A DNA stretch of 64,000 bases from Sphingobium sp. EM0848. Lineage in GTDB: Bacteria > Pseudomonadota > Alphaproteobacteria > Sphingomonadales > Sphingomonadaceae. Under the pieces are notes generated by a model that had not been told where the DNA came from, made no database searches, and was given only the letters and a program-made list of their open reading frames with translations. Location of the stretch: NCBI RefSeq assembly GCF_013375555.1, contig NZ_JABXWB010000005.1, positions 1,638,001 through 1,702,000 on the forward strand, in the 5' to 3' direction. Each line of letters starts with the position of its first letter. Position 1 is the first letter of the stretch. A program made the position numbers and the translations under genes. Positions 53,541 to 61,662 of this stretch are shown here, piece by piece.

Positions 53541-54147
53541 GAAATCACAGACGCAGACAATAAGGGGCCGCCCGCGGGAGTTCGATCCTGAAGAAGCGCT
53601 GAGCGCTGCGCTGACCGTTTTCTGGCGCCGTGGCTACGAAGGCGCCTCCATGGCCGAACTGACGGAGGCCATGGGGATCACCAAGCCCAGCCTCTATGCC
53701 TGTTTCGGCAACAAGGAATCCTTGTTTCGCAAGGCGCTCGACCTCTATGAGCGCGACAAGCTCTGCTACATGAAATCCGCGCTGGACGCACCCACTGCCA
53801 AGGGGGTTGCCGAACGGCTGCTGCGCGGATCGCTCGCGATCCAGACCGGCACGACCGACCCTCATGGCTGCCTGGGCGTCATCAGCACGGTTGCCTGCAC
53901 CGCCCAGGCAGAATCGATCCGCGACGATGTCATCGCCCGCCGCGCCTCTTCCGACGCAGCGCTGGCCCAACGGTTCGAACGTGCCCGCGCCGAGGGTGAC
54001 TTTCCCGAGGCCATCGATCCGCAGGCGCTCGTCACCTATCTCTCCACCATCATGCAGGGCATGGCCGTACAGGCTGGCGCGGGCACGGCGCGCGACAAGC
54101 TGGAGCAACTGATAGAGACGACCTTGGCCGTCTGGCCCGGAAAATGA
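53539..54147 (+). CDS. TetR-family transcriptional repressor
   Basis: This 202-residue regulator has the TetR/AcrR N-terminal DNA-binding domain: GRPREFDPEEALSAALTVFW, then the helix-turn-helix ASMAELTEAMGITKPSLYACFGNKESLF, followed by an all-helical ligand domain. No ribosome site precedes ATG 53539, which lies inside a palindrome, so translation may be leaderless or begin otherwise. The repeated TACCnnTCrGTA sites before and after the gene suggest autoregulation and control of a promoter downstream at 54208. The ligand is unknown. Confidence 0.92.
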   Translation: MKSQTQTIRGRPREFDPEEALSAALTVFWRRGYEGASMAELTEAMGITKPSLYACFGNKESLFRKALDLYERDKLCYMKSALDAPTAKGVAERLLRGSLAIQTGTTDPHGCLGVISTVACTAQAESIRDDVIARRASSDAALAQRFERARAEGDFPEAIDPQALVTYLSTIMQGMAVQAGAGTARDKLEQLIETTLAVWPGK

Positions 54148-54183
54148 CGGAAAAGCTCGTTTTTTCGGATTAAATACAGAAAA

Positions 54184-54197
54184 GTACCAATCGGTAC
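54184..54197. promoter_or_regulatory. TetR-type operator copy B
   Basis: GTACCAATCGGTAC, sharing TACC-N2-TCGGTA with copy A. It lies just upstream of the -35 element at 54208. Confidence 0.6.
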
Positions 54198-54207
54198 AAA
54201 AATATCG

Positions 54208-54236
54208 TTGACCCATTCATTGCCTCATATTATATA
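54208..54236 (+). promoter_or_regulatory. Promoter between TetR-type operators
   Basis: TTGACC (54208-54213) and TATATA (54231-54236) are spaced by 17 bases, close to the sigma-70 consensus. Operator B lies before the -35 and operator C covers the end of the -10, a layout suited to tight repression. It points to the gene at 54481 and the downstream cluster. Confidence 0.6.
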
Positions 54237-54247
54237 CCAATCAGTAT
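54234..54247. promoter_or_regulatory. TetR-type operator copy C
   Basis: ATACCAATCAGTAT, a third copy of the TACC-N2-TCrGTA pattern, overlapping the -10 box by three bases. Its centre is 50 bases from that of copy B. Confidence 0.6.
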
Positions 54248-54480
54248 TGAATAGACCCTGCTCCATGAAGGGGTTCAAGATGCCGACATTTCTCAATTCC
54301 TGTCGTCGCTGACGATATGAAGCGGCTTCCCCAACGGGGCGCTGCGACCCGACTATTCATGCTTCCGCTCATCAGGCTGCGCGGTGCAGAGTTTTTTCAC
54401 GTTCGGCCGGGATGGCTTGCAGCGGACGGTGACCCGCCGGCCCGCCTCCACGGCCCTGCGTCCGTAACAGGGAATTTACC

Positions 54481-54843
54481 ATGGCATTTTTGCAACTTGC
54501 CACGCGTGCCGAAGATGGTGGAACGATCGGCGCTGCAAAGGCGGCCACTTCCGGTTTCGCGCCCAGCGAATGGCAGATCATCCGGCTTGCGCGCAAGGAC
54601 GGGCTGTCGTCCCTGCGTCCACCCAGCCGCTGGGATCGGCTGAAGACCAGGATTTTCGGCGAAGGCATCAATCCGCGTCTCACCGACAAACGGATGGAAA
54701 GTCTGCGCCACCTTTCGGTCGATGCCTGGCATCGCGGCTACACCGTCCGCCCATCCTCGCTGAGAGCCTTTCTCAAGGCGGGGTTCAACGAAGGCCAGCT
54801 TGAAACGCTGCTGGCCACCATCAGTGCGCAAAGACGTAAATAG
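54481..54843 (+). CDS. Hypothetical protein, 120 residues
   Basis: ATG 54481 opens 120 codons behind a weak AGGGAA ribosome site. After a variable N-terminus the protein reads FAPSEWQIIRLARKDGLSSL, PPSRWDRLKTRIFGEGINPRL and MESLRHLSVDAWHRGYTVRP; it is basic and probably helical, with no membrane segment. I recognise no named domain. It is the first gene after the TetR-flanked promoter and ends about 118 bases before the TPP-enzyme gene, so the two may share a transcript. Confidence 0.7.
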   Translation: MAFLQLATRAEDGGTIGAAKAATSGFAPSEWQIIRLARKDGLSSLRPPSRWDRLKTRIFGEGINPRLTDKRMESLRHLSVDAWHRGYTVRPSSLRAFLKAGFNEGQLETLLATISAQRRK

Positions 54844-54961
54844 TTTCTCGAAGGCAGGTCGACCAATTTCGCCCGCAGAAAGCAGAAAGAAGGTCGAACG
54901 ACTCATTGCCGAAGGTTACAACTTCCCCATGTTCACGTCGCGAACTGGCGGGGTAGTAACC

Positions 54962-56509
54962 ATGAACGGAGCTGAGACACTCGTTTCCACGCTTGTCGAT
55001 CAGGGCGTCGATATTTGCTTCGCCAATCCGGGCACGTCGGAAATGCATTTTCTGGCGGCACTCGAAAATCCACGCATGCGGCCGGTGCTGTGCCTGTTCG
55101 AAGGCGTGGCGACGGGCGCAGCGGACGGCTGGTACCGGATGAAGGACAGCCCCGCTTCCACCCTGCTTCATCTGGGACCGGGGCTGGCCAATGGACTGGC
55201 GAACATTCACAACGCCCGGCGCGCTTCGTCCGGCATGGTCAACATCGTCGGCGAGCATTCGGGAGCGCACCTGCAATATGATCCGCCGCTCAAGTCCGAC
55301 ATTGAAGGACTGGCCCGACCGCTCAGCCATTGGGTTCGGCGCGCGGATTCGGCCCGCTCCATCGCCTGGGATGCGGCGGCGGCGATTGCCAAGGGGTTCG
55401 AACATCCCGGCAGGATCGCCACGTTGATCCTGCCGGGCGACAACTCCTGGCAGGACGCCGGGGAGCCGGTGCCGCTGCCACCGTTGCAAAAGGCCGCGCG
55501 CAAAGTGCCTTCGCAGACCAGGATTGACCATGTGGCGCAGGTTCTTCGCTCCGGCGAACCGACGCTCATCATCCTGGCGAACAAGGCGACGCGCGGGCGA
55601 GCGCTTGAACTGGCGGGCACTGTCGCAGCGGCAACGGGGGCACGGCTCGGCTCCCAATTTTTCACGGCGCGGATAGCGCGCGGTGCAGGCCGGGTAGCGC
55701 TTGAGCGCATCCCCTATGCCGTGGCGCTGGCGACGAAATTTCTGGAGGGCTTCCGGCATCTCATCACGGTGGAGACCAGCGAACCGGTGGCCTTCTTCAG
55801 CTATCCCGACAAGCCCAGCCTGATGAAGCAGGAAGGCACACTGGTCCATCCGCTGGTCGAGGCGGACGAGGACAGTGCGCTGGCGCTGGAGATGCTGATC
55901 GACGCGCTGGGGGCGAAAGGGATCGCGCCGATCATCCAGCCGCGGGTGGAAACGCCGGTCCCGACTGGCGCGCTCAACCCTGCGAGCATTGCCCATGCGC
56001 TGGCGGCGGCGATGCCCGAACATTGCATATTGGTCGATGAATCGCTGACGACAGGGCGTGAATCCATGGCACTGACCCTTGGCGCCCTGCCTCATGACCT
56101 GATCAACAATATGGGCGGGTCGATCGGTTATTCGACGCCGGTGGCGACGGGTGCCGCACTCGCCTGCCCGGATCGGCGTGTCTTCTGCATGGTCGGCGAC
56201 GGCAGTGCCATGTACACGATCCAGTCGCTCTGGACCCAGGCCCGCGAAGGTCTGGACATCACGACGATCATCTTCGCCAACAACAGCTATGCGATACTGA
56301 AGGCCGAATATGCCAATATGGGCGCGGGCACGCCCGGCGAGCGGGCGCTGTCGATGATTGACATCGACCGTCCCCGGATCGACTGGCAGGCGATGGCGAA
56401 GAGCATGGGCGTACCGGCCGTTGCAGTCGAAACGGCGGAGGATTTCACGCGGGCCATGATCGCTTCGGTCAAGGAACCGGGACCGCAATTGATCGAGGTC
56501 AGACTTTGA
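54962..56509 (+). CDS. TPP-dependent enzyme, acetolactate synthase/benzoylformate decarboxylase-like
   Basis: This 515-residue protein has the three domains of the acetolactate synthase superfamily. The N-terminal pyrimidine-binding part begins NGAETLVSTLVDQGVDICFA and carries the catalytic glutamate in LFEGVATGAADG. The C-terminal diphosphate-binding part has GDGSAMYTIQSL followed by FANNSYAIL, the GDG-NN Mg/TPP motif. ATG 54962 precedes the conserved start; ATG 54929 or 54800 would add unrelated residues. It probably decarboxylates or ligates a 2-oxo acid; the substrate is unknown. The catabolic neighbours favour a decarboxylase or lyase over amino-acid synthesis. Confidence 0.88.
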   Translation: MNGAETLVSTLVDQGVDICFANPGTSEMHFLAALENPRMRPVLCLFEGVATGAADGWYRMKDSPASTLLHLGPGLANGLANIHNARRASSGMVNIVGEHSGAHLQYDPPLKSDIEGLARPLSHWVRRADSARSIAWDAAAAIAKGFEHPGRIATLILPGDNSWQDAGEPVPLPPLQKAARKVPSQTRIDHVAQVLRSGEPTLIILANKATRGRALELAGTVAAATGARLGSQFFTARIARGAGRVALERIPYAVALATKFLEGFRHLITVETSEPVAFFSYPDKPSLMKQEGTLVHPLVEADEDSALALEMLIDALGAKGIAPIIQPRVETPVPTGALNPASIAHALAAAMPEHCILVDESLTTGRESMALTLGALPHDLINNMGGSIGYSTPVATGAALACPDRRVFCMVGDGSAMYTIQSLWTQAREGLDITTIIFANNSYAILKAEYANMGAGTPGERALSMIDIDRPRIDWQAMAKSMGVPAVAVETAEDFTRAMIASVKEPGPQLIEVRL

Positions 56510-56591
56510 TTGATCGTTCCGCTATCGCCGGTGGCTATCGTGGTTCGGCCAGGCTAGGGCCGATGCACCGATCCCACCCGAAAGCTTCTGC

Positions 56592-56981
56592 ATGACCTCT
56601 TCCGTCGACCTCTCCATCCGCCTACGCCGCGCTGATTTCAACCGCGCGCTGGCGGAGGCGGACCTGAACGCCATCGGGCCGATCCTTGCTCCCGATGCCG
56701 TCCTTGTCACCGGAACGGACAGTGCCGTAATCGCCGGACGAAAGGCGCAGTTGCTGGCCTGGAAGCGCGAATTCAACGCGCCGGAACGGACCATCTATAC
56801 CCGTACACCAGAGACGGTCGTGGCGTCGCCGGTTGAACCGATCGCCTTGGAGCATGGCCGCTGGGAGGGTGTCGCCGCCGGTTCCGGGCAGTTCCTCGCC
56901 TCCGGCAGCTACACCGCCAAATGGCGGCAGACGGGTGCGTATTGGGTGATCGAGGCGGAAATCTACCTGACCCTTGCCTAG
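56592..56981 (+). CDS. NTF2-like (SnoaL/DUF4440-type) protein
   Basis: This 129-residue protein has the small cone-shaped NTF2-like fold pattern: a leading helix (LRRADFNRALAEADLNAIGP), ILAPDAVLVTGTD, and strands ending in SGSYTAKWRQTGAYWVIEAEI. The family includes isomerases, lyases and proteins without known activity; no catalytic residues can be assigned here. It lies between the TPP-enzyme and M3 peptidase genes on the same strand. Confidence 0.8.
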   Translation: MTSSVDLSIRLRRADFNRALAEADLNAIGPILAPDAVLVTGTDSAVIAGRKAQLLAWKREFNAPERTIYTRTPETVVASPVEPIALEHGRWEGVAAGSGQFLASGSYTAKWRQTGAYWVIEAEIYLTLA

Positions 56982-57052
56982 GGCCACTATCGAAGCTTGA
57001 AGAGCCGCCCTGGATGACCCAATTAGAAGGTCTATCCAGACCGCGAGTAACC

Positions 57053-59086
57053 ATGACCAGCAATCCCCTTCTTGCCGATCTCGACCTGCCCGATTTCGCG
57101 GCGATCCAGCCACCCCATATCGTCCCTGCCATGGAGGAGGCCATTGCCGCGCACCGAGCAGCCATCGAAGGGATCACGGCCGGCGGCAAGGGTGATTTCG
57201 ATACGGTAGTCCTGACGGCGGAGCGCGCCGATTTCCTGCTGTCGCGCACTTGGTCACCCGTGGGTCATCTCTCATCAGTGGCCGACACCCCTGAATTGCG
57301 CGAAGCCCATGCCGCCGCGCAGGCGCTGATGACCGCCTATCTCATGGAAGCGGGCCAGAACCGCGCCCATCACGACGCCGTCGCGCGGGTCGCAGCCCGA
57401 CCCGATTTCGTCAGCCTGCCCGCTGCAAACAAGCGAGCGGTCGATCTTGCCCTGCGCGGCTTCCGCCTGGCCGGCGTGGCGTTGGAAGGCGAGGCGCGGC
57501 AGCGTTTCCTCGACATTGGGGTCAGCTTGAGCGATCTCAGCACCAAATTCGGCAATGCGGTACTCGACGCGACCGAAGCGTGGAGCGAGCATGTCACCGA
57601 GGAAGCCGCGCTCGCCGGCGTGCCTGACAGCGACAAGGCGATACTGGCCGCCTATGCACAGGAAAAGGGACTGACCGGCTGGCTCATCACCCTGCGCCAG
57701 CCAAGCGTCCTGGCGGTCCTGCTACACGCAAAGGACCGCGCTCTGCGGGAACGGGTCTACCGCGCCCACAATACCCGCGCCTCCGATCAGGCCGATGACA
57801 AGAGCCACGACAATAGCGAGCGGATCGACGCGATCATGGCGCTGCGGCATGAGGCGGCGCAGATATTGGGCTTCGCCGATTCCGCCGCACATTCGCTGGA
57901 AACCAAGATGGCGGCCGACGCTGACGAGGCGCTGGCCTTCCTTGCCGACCTCGCCCACCGTGCCAGGCCGGTGGGTGAGCGGGAACTGGAGGAAGCCCAG
58001 GCCTTTGCCGCCGAGCATCTGGGCCTGACCGACCTTCAGCCCTGGGACCTGTCCTATGTGGCCGAAGCCATGCGCCGTACCCTGCATGGGGTCGATCAGG
58101 AAGTGCTCAAGCCCTATTTCCCTCTGCCACGTGTGCTGGCGGGGACGGAGGCGCTGATCGAGCGGCTCTTCGGCATCCGCCTTGTCAAACGGGAGGGTGT
58201 CTCGACCTGGCATCCCGATGTGCTGTTCTACGATGTGCAGGACGCCGGCGGCGCGGTGGTGGCGGGGGTCTATCTCGACCTCTTCGCTCGCGCGGGCAAG
58301 CGCGGCGGCGCGTGGATGGACGTATGCCGTTCCCGCTTCCGCGACGCCGACCGTTTCCACCGGCCCATCGCCTATCTGACCACCAATTTCGCGCCGCCCG
58401 CCGGCGACAGACCCTCATTGGTCACGCATAATGATGTGGTGACGCTGTTCCATGAGTTCGGCCACGTGTTGCATCATCTGCTGACGGAGGTGGACCTGCC
58501 GTCCATCGGCGGCATCAACGGCGTGGAATGGGATGCGGTCGAACTGCCCAGCCAGTTTATGGAGAATTTTGCCTGGGACAAGGACACGCTGATCGGTCTG
58601 TCCGGCCATGTCGATACGGGTGAACCCCTGCCCGACGCCATGTTTGACCGATTGTTGGCCGCGCGCCAGTTTCAGGCGGGACTGGCGATCCTGCGCCAGA
58701 TCGAGTTTGCGACCTTCGACCTGCTGCTCCATCGCGATTATGACCCGGCCAAGGGCGCGCAGGTCAATGCCATGCTGGATCAGGTGCGCGCGGCCGTCGC
58801 CGTGGTCCATCCACCGGCCTGGAACCGCTTTGCCCATGCCTTCAGCCATATTTTCGCGGGCGGCTATGCGGCGGGCTATTATTCCTATCTCTGGGCGGAA
58901 CTGTTGTCCGCCGATGCCTTCGAAATCTTCGCCCATGGCAACATTCCCGGCGGCGGCGCGACCGCCTTCCGCCGGGAAATCCTCGCCGCGGGCGCAAGCC
59001 GTCCGGCGTCGGAGAATTTCCAGGCCTTTGCCGGACGCACGCCGGAGGTCGACGCCCTGTTGCGAATGCGGGGACTGGCAGCTTAA
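57053..59086 (+). CDS. M3-family metallopeptidase (Dcp/oligopeptidase A-like)
   Basis: This 677-residue zinc peptidase of the M3 (thimet) family has the catalytic motif FHEFGHVLHHLL (HExxH, near residue 465) with the third ligand in GINGVEWDAVELPSQFMENF, and a C-terminal substrate region with HIFAGGYAAGYYSYLWAELL. It degrades short peptides in the cytoplasm or periplasm; no signal peptide is visible. ATG 57053 fits the family start; an in-frame extension upstream overlaps the previous gene. It looks unrelated to the catabolic genes around it. Confidence 0.94.
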   Translation: MTSNPLLADLDLPDFAAIQPPHIVPAMEEAIAAHRAAIEGITAGGKGDFDTVVLTAERADFLLSRTWSPVGHLSSVADTPELREAHAAAQALMTAYLMEAGQNRAHHDAVARVAARPDFVSLPAANKRAVDLALRGFRLAGVALEGEARQRFLDIGVSLSDLSTKFGNAVLDATEAWSEHVTEEAALAGVPDSDKAILAAYAQEKGLTGWLITLRQPSVLAVLLHAKDRALRERVYRAHNTRASDQADDKSHDNSERIDAIMALRHEAAQILGFADSAAHSLETKMAADADEALAFLADLAHRARPVGERELEEAQAFAAEHLGLTDLQPWDLSYVAEAMRRTLHGVDQEVLKPYFPLPRVLAGTEALIERLFGIRLVKREGVSTWHPDVLFYDVQDAGGAVVAGVYLDLFARAGKRGGAWMDVCRSRFRDADRFHRPIAYLTTNFAPPAGDRPSLVTHNDVVTLFHEFGHVLHHLLTEVDLPSIGGINGVEWDAVELPSQFMENFAWDKDTLIGLSGHVDTGEPLPDAMFDRLLAARQFQAGLAILRQIEFATFDLLLHRDYDPAKGAQVNAMLDQVRAAVAVVHPPAWNRFAHAFSHIFAGGYAAGYYSYLWAELLSADAFEIFAHGNIPGGGATAFRREILAAGASRPASENFQAFAGRTPEVDALLRMRGLAA

Positions 59087-59098
59087 GGAGAGCCTGAC

Positions 59099-59899
59099 TT
59101 GGACCCTTTCCTACAGGTCGAACGCGATGGCCCGGTGGTCATCGCCCGTTTCAACCGTCCCGAAGAACGCAACGCCATTTCCAAAGTCTCCGATAGTGAG
59201 GAGATTGTTGATTTCTGCGCGCGCATGGTCCGCGACACATCTGTCCGGGCCATCATTCTGACCGGCGCTGGCAAGGCTTTCTGCGCGGGCGGCAACGTCA
59301 AGGATATGCAGGAGCGGGCCGCCATGTTCAGCGGCTCTCCCTATGAGATCCGCAACAATTATCGCACCAACGTGCAGATGATCGGACCCGCGATCAGCGA
59401 ACTGGAAGTGCCGATCATCGCCGCGATCAACGGGCCGGCCATCGGCCTTGGCCTCGATATCGCCTGCATGTGCGATATTCGCATCATGGCCGACACGGCC
59501 ATCGTCGCGGAAAGCTATGTGAAACTGGGCATCATTCCGGGCGGGGGGGGCGGCTGGCTGTTACCGCGCCTGATCGGGCCACAGCGCGCCAGCCTGATGA
59601 CGCTGACCGGCGATTCCATCGATGCCGCGACCGCACTGGATTATGGCCTGGTGGCGGAGGTCCTGCCCGCCGACGGATTGCTCGATCGCGCGCGGGAACT
59701 GGCGGGCAGGATCGCGGCCAATCCAGGCCACGCGACGCGCATGGCCAAACGCCTGATGCGGGAGGGCGCGCATATGAAGTTGCCGTCCCTGCTGGAACTC
59801 GCTGCAGCTTATCAGGCATTGGCCCACTATACCGACGATCATCATGAGGCGATCGCGTCCTTCCTCGGCAAACGCGCGCCGGAGTTCAAGGACAGATGA
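59099..59899 (+). CDS. Enoyl-CoA hydratase/isomerase family protein
   Basis: This 266-residue crotonase-fold enzyme begins at TTG 59099, behind AAGGAGAG, 12 bases after the M3 peptidase stop. FCAGGNVKDM is the oxyanion-hole segment, AINGPAIGLGLDIACMCDIR the second, and LGIIPGGGGGWLLPRLIG the region with the second catalytic acid position, which reads glycine-rich here, so classic hydratase activity is uncertain. Members act on CoA thioesters in beta-oxidation and aromatic or terpenoid breakdown. Confidence 0.92.
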   Translation: MDPFLQVERDGPVVIARFNRPEERNAISKVSDSEEIVDFCARMVRDTSVRAIILTGAGKAFCAGGNVKDMQERAAMFSGSPYEIRNNYRTNVQMIGPAISELEVPIIAAINGPAIGLGLDIACMCDIRIMADTAIVAESYVKLGIIPGGGGGWLLPRLIGPQRASLMTLTGDSIDAATALDYGLVAEVLPADGLLDRARELAGRIAANPGHATRMAKRLMREGAHMKLPSLLELAAAYQALAHYTDDHHEAIASFLGKRAPEFKDR

Positions 59900-59901
59900 A
59901 C

Positions 59902-59942
59902 GGCGCTGGCTTTGCAGGGATCGTCCCTGCAAAGTCAGCGCC
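59902..59942. terminator. Bidirectional hairpin between convergent genes
   Basis: Arms of 19 bases (59902-59920 and 59924-59942) pair around TCG with a single mismatch. It starts 3 bases after the hydratase stop and lies between convergent genes, so it can end both transcripts. A CTTTTTG run at about 59951 follows on the plus strand. Confidence 0.8.
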
Positions 59943-59964
59943 CCACACTCAGCCTTTTTGATCT

Positions 59965-61038
59965 TCAGCGTTCGTGGTCGACCAGCGCGCGGGTGACTTC
60001 GCCGCTTTTGAGCGCGGCGATCGCTTCTCCAATCTGGTCCAACGACCAGACGCCACTGACCTGATCCGCCAGGTTCAACCGCCCGTCCTGCGCCTGCGCG
60101 ATGAGTTCCGGATAGTCCCGGCCCGGCAATGCGCCACCGTTCATCGTGGCGATCACCTCTCCGCCCGTGACGAAGCTGTCGAGTGGCAGCGAGGCCTGTG
60201 ACCCCGGTCGGGACATGCCGATTAGGACCACCCGGCCGCCCCGTTTCGTGCAACGCAGCGCGGTTTCTATCGCACCGACAGCACCGCTGCATTCCACGAC
60301 GACGTCTATCGGGCCATGTCCCTCCGCCAACATCGCGGCGGCGGTAGCGCTGTCCAGCGACGGATTGGCCAGCACGAATGCCGCTGCGCCGAATTGCCGC
60401 GCCACGGCTTCCTTGGCCGGATTGGCATCGACCGCGATCACATGCGCACCGTTTCGCGCCGCGCCCTGTATGGCGTTGACGCCGATCCCGCCGACACCGA
60501 ACACCGCCACATTGTCGCCGGCACGCACCCGCCCGAGAACCCGTGACGCGCACACGCCAGTGGACACAGCGCAGCCGATCAGCGCAGCCTGTTCAGGCGG
60601 CAAGTCGTCAATGGCGAAAAGCTGCGATGCCTTCACCACGATCTCCCCGGCGAAGGAGGAGACATTGGCGAAGGACGCCACAGGCTTGCCATCCAGCGTG
60701 AAGGGGTGGCTGGGGACGAAGCCCCAATTTATATCGCAATTATGCGGTTCGCCCCGCCGGCATTCGCGGCATTCGCCACAGGGCGTCTGCGTGCCGACGG
60801 TCACCCGGTCACCCACCGCCCAGCCTTCGACACCCGCGCCCAGTTCCGCGATCTCGCCTGCTGCCTCATGCCCCAGCACCACCGGCAGGACAGGAAGATG
60901 CGGCGTCATCATCGCAATATCGCTATGACAAATACCTGAACGGAGCACACGAACGCGCACTTCCCCCGCCGCTATCGGGCGAAGTGTCAGGCGATCGCTG
61001 ACGAACAGCGACGTCCCGTCCCAGACCGCGCCCCTCAC
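59965..61038 (-). CDS. Zinc-dependent alcohol dehydrogenase
   Basis: This 357-residue MDR-family enzyme has the catalytic zinc region SGICHSDIAMM, GHEAAGEIAELGAGVEGWAV with its histidine and glutamate, and the structural zinc set in CGECRECRRGEPHNC. The coenzyme loop is VFGVGGIGVNAIQGA near residue 185. It oxidises an alcohol with NAD(P)+; the substrate is unknown. GTG 61038 overlaps the stop of the upstream NTF2-like gene as GTGA. Confidence 0.93.
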   Translation of the reverse strand: MRGAVWDGTSLFVSDRLTLRPIAAGEVRVRVLRSGICHSDIAMMTPHLPVLPVVLGHEAAGEIAELGAGVEGWAVGDRVTVGTQTPCGECRECRRGEPHNCDINWGFVPSHPFTLDGKPVASFANVSSFAGEIVVKASQLFAIDDLPPEQAALIGCAVSTGVCASRVLGRVRAGDNVAVFGVGGIGVNAIQGAARNGAHVIAVDANPAKEAVARQFGAAAFVLANPSLDSATAAAMLAEGHGPIDVVVECSGAVGAIETALRCTKRGGRVVLIGMSRPGSQASLPLDSFVTGGEVIATMNGGALPGRDYPELIAQAQDGRLNLADQVSGVWSLDQIGEAIAALKSGEVTRALVDHER

Positions 61039-61550
61039 GCGCCCAGTCCTGCCAGCAAGGGATAGGAAAAGGACGGATCGGCGCGATCCATGCGGCCGTT
61101 GGGGGCATCCTTGCTCATGACTTCCATGGCGCCTTCATCAACAGGCACGATCGATCCATGGTCGAACACCAGACTGCGATAAATGAATTTCCACACCCCC
61201 TCGCGCCGTTCATAGCGGTCAAGGTAACGGCCCAGGACGATATACAGCCTGGCGTCCGGTCCGCGCGTGCGGTGCCATGCCTCCACATAATGTTCGCCTT
61301 CCGCCCGATCGCCGTCGATCACGAACAGGCTGTTGCTGATGCTGTGGCGCGTCAGGTCCCAATGCGCGGTCGCCTCGGGCAACCAGGCGACGAACGCATC
61401 GGGCCCTCCGCTGAACATCGCGCCATGATCGTCCACCGCATCATCATGATAAAGCGAGCGAACGAGCGCGAAGTCGCGTCGGTCGCATCCCCGGCAATAG
61501 CGCATCACCAGATCGTGCAGCGCCATCCGGTCAAGCCATGGCTGTGACAT
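61035..61550 (-). CDS. NTF2-like (SnoaL_4-type) protein
   Basis: This 171-residue protein fits the SnoaL-like family often found next to aromatic, steroid or terpenoid degradation genes. The opening DRMALHDLVMRYCRGCDRRD and YHDDAVDDHGAMFSGGPD, with a lone histidine-aspartate region, are typical, as is HYVEAWHRTRG. It may be an isomerase, dehydratase or non-catalytic protein. It is co-transcribed with the alcohol dehydrogenase and divergent from the flavoprotein at 61663. Confidence 0.85.
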   Translation of the reverse strand: MSQPWLDRMALHDLVMRYCRGCDRRDFALVRSLYHDDAVDDHGAMFSGGPDAFVAWLPEATAHWDLTRHSISNSLFVIDGDRAEGEHYVEAWHRTRGPDARLYIVLGRYLDRYERREGVWKFIYRSLVFDHGSIVPVDEGAMEVMSKDAPNGRMDRADPSFSYPLLAGLGA

Positions 61551-61590
61551 ACCTCTCCTTCCACGTAAAAACTACGCGATGCAAAATTAT

Positions 61591-61621
61591 TTGACAGGAC
61601 TAGCGTCCGTTGGCGTGATAG
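61591..61621 (+). promoter_or_regulatory. Weak candidate promoter of the flavoprotein gene
   Basis: TTGACA at 61591-61596 is a full -35 match, but the best -10-like sequence (TGATAG, 61616-61621) is 19 bases away, longer than usual. None of the TACC-N2-TCrGTA operators is found here, so the TetR of this window does not obviously control it. Confidence 0.3.
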
Positions 61622-61662
61622 ATAAAGGAAAATGGTACGCATCGCTATATAGGAGAGACGAA

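Larger units (their letters stand above)
54148..54480. other. Regulatory gap after tetR
   Basis: 333 bases with no secure gene. The first 100 hold two operator copies and a strong promoter. The remaining 230 bases up to 54480 would be an unusually long 5' leader for the gene at 54481; a 15-codon frame (MKGFKMPTFLNSCRR) starts near 54265 but has little support. Confidence 0.5.
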
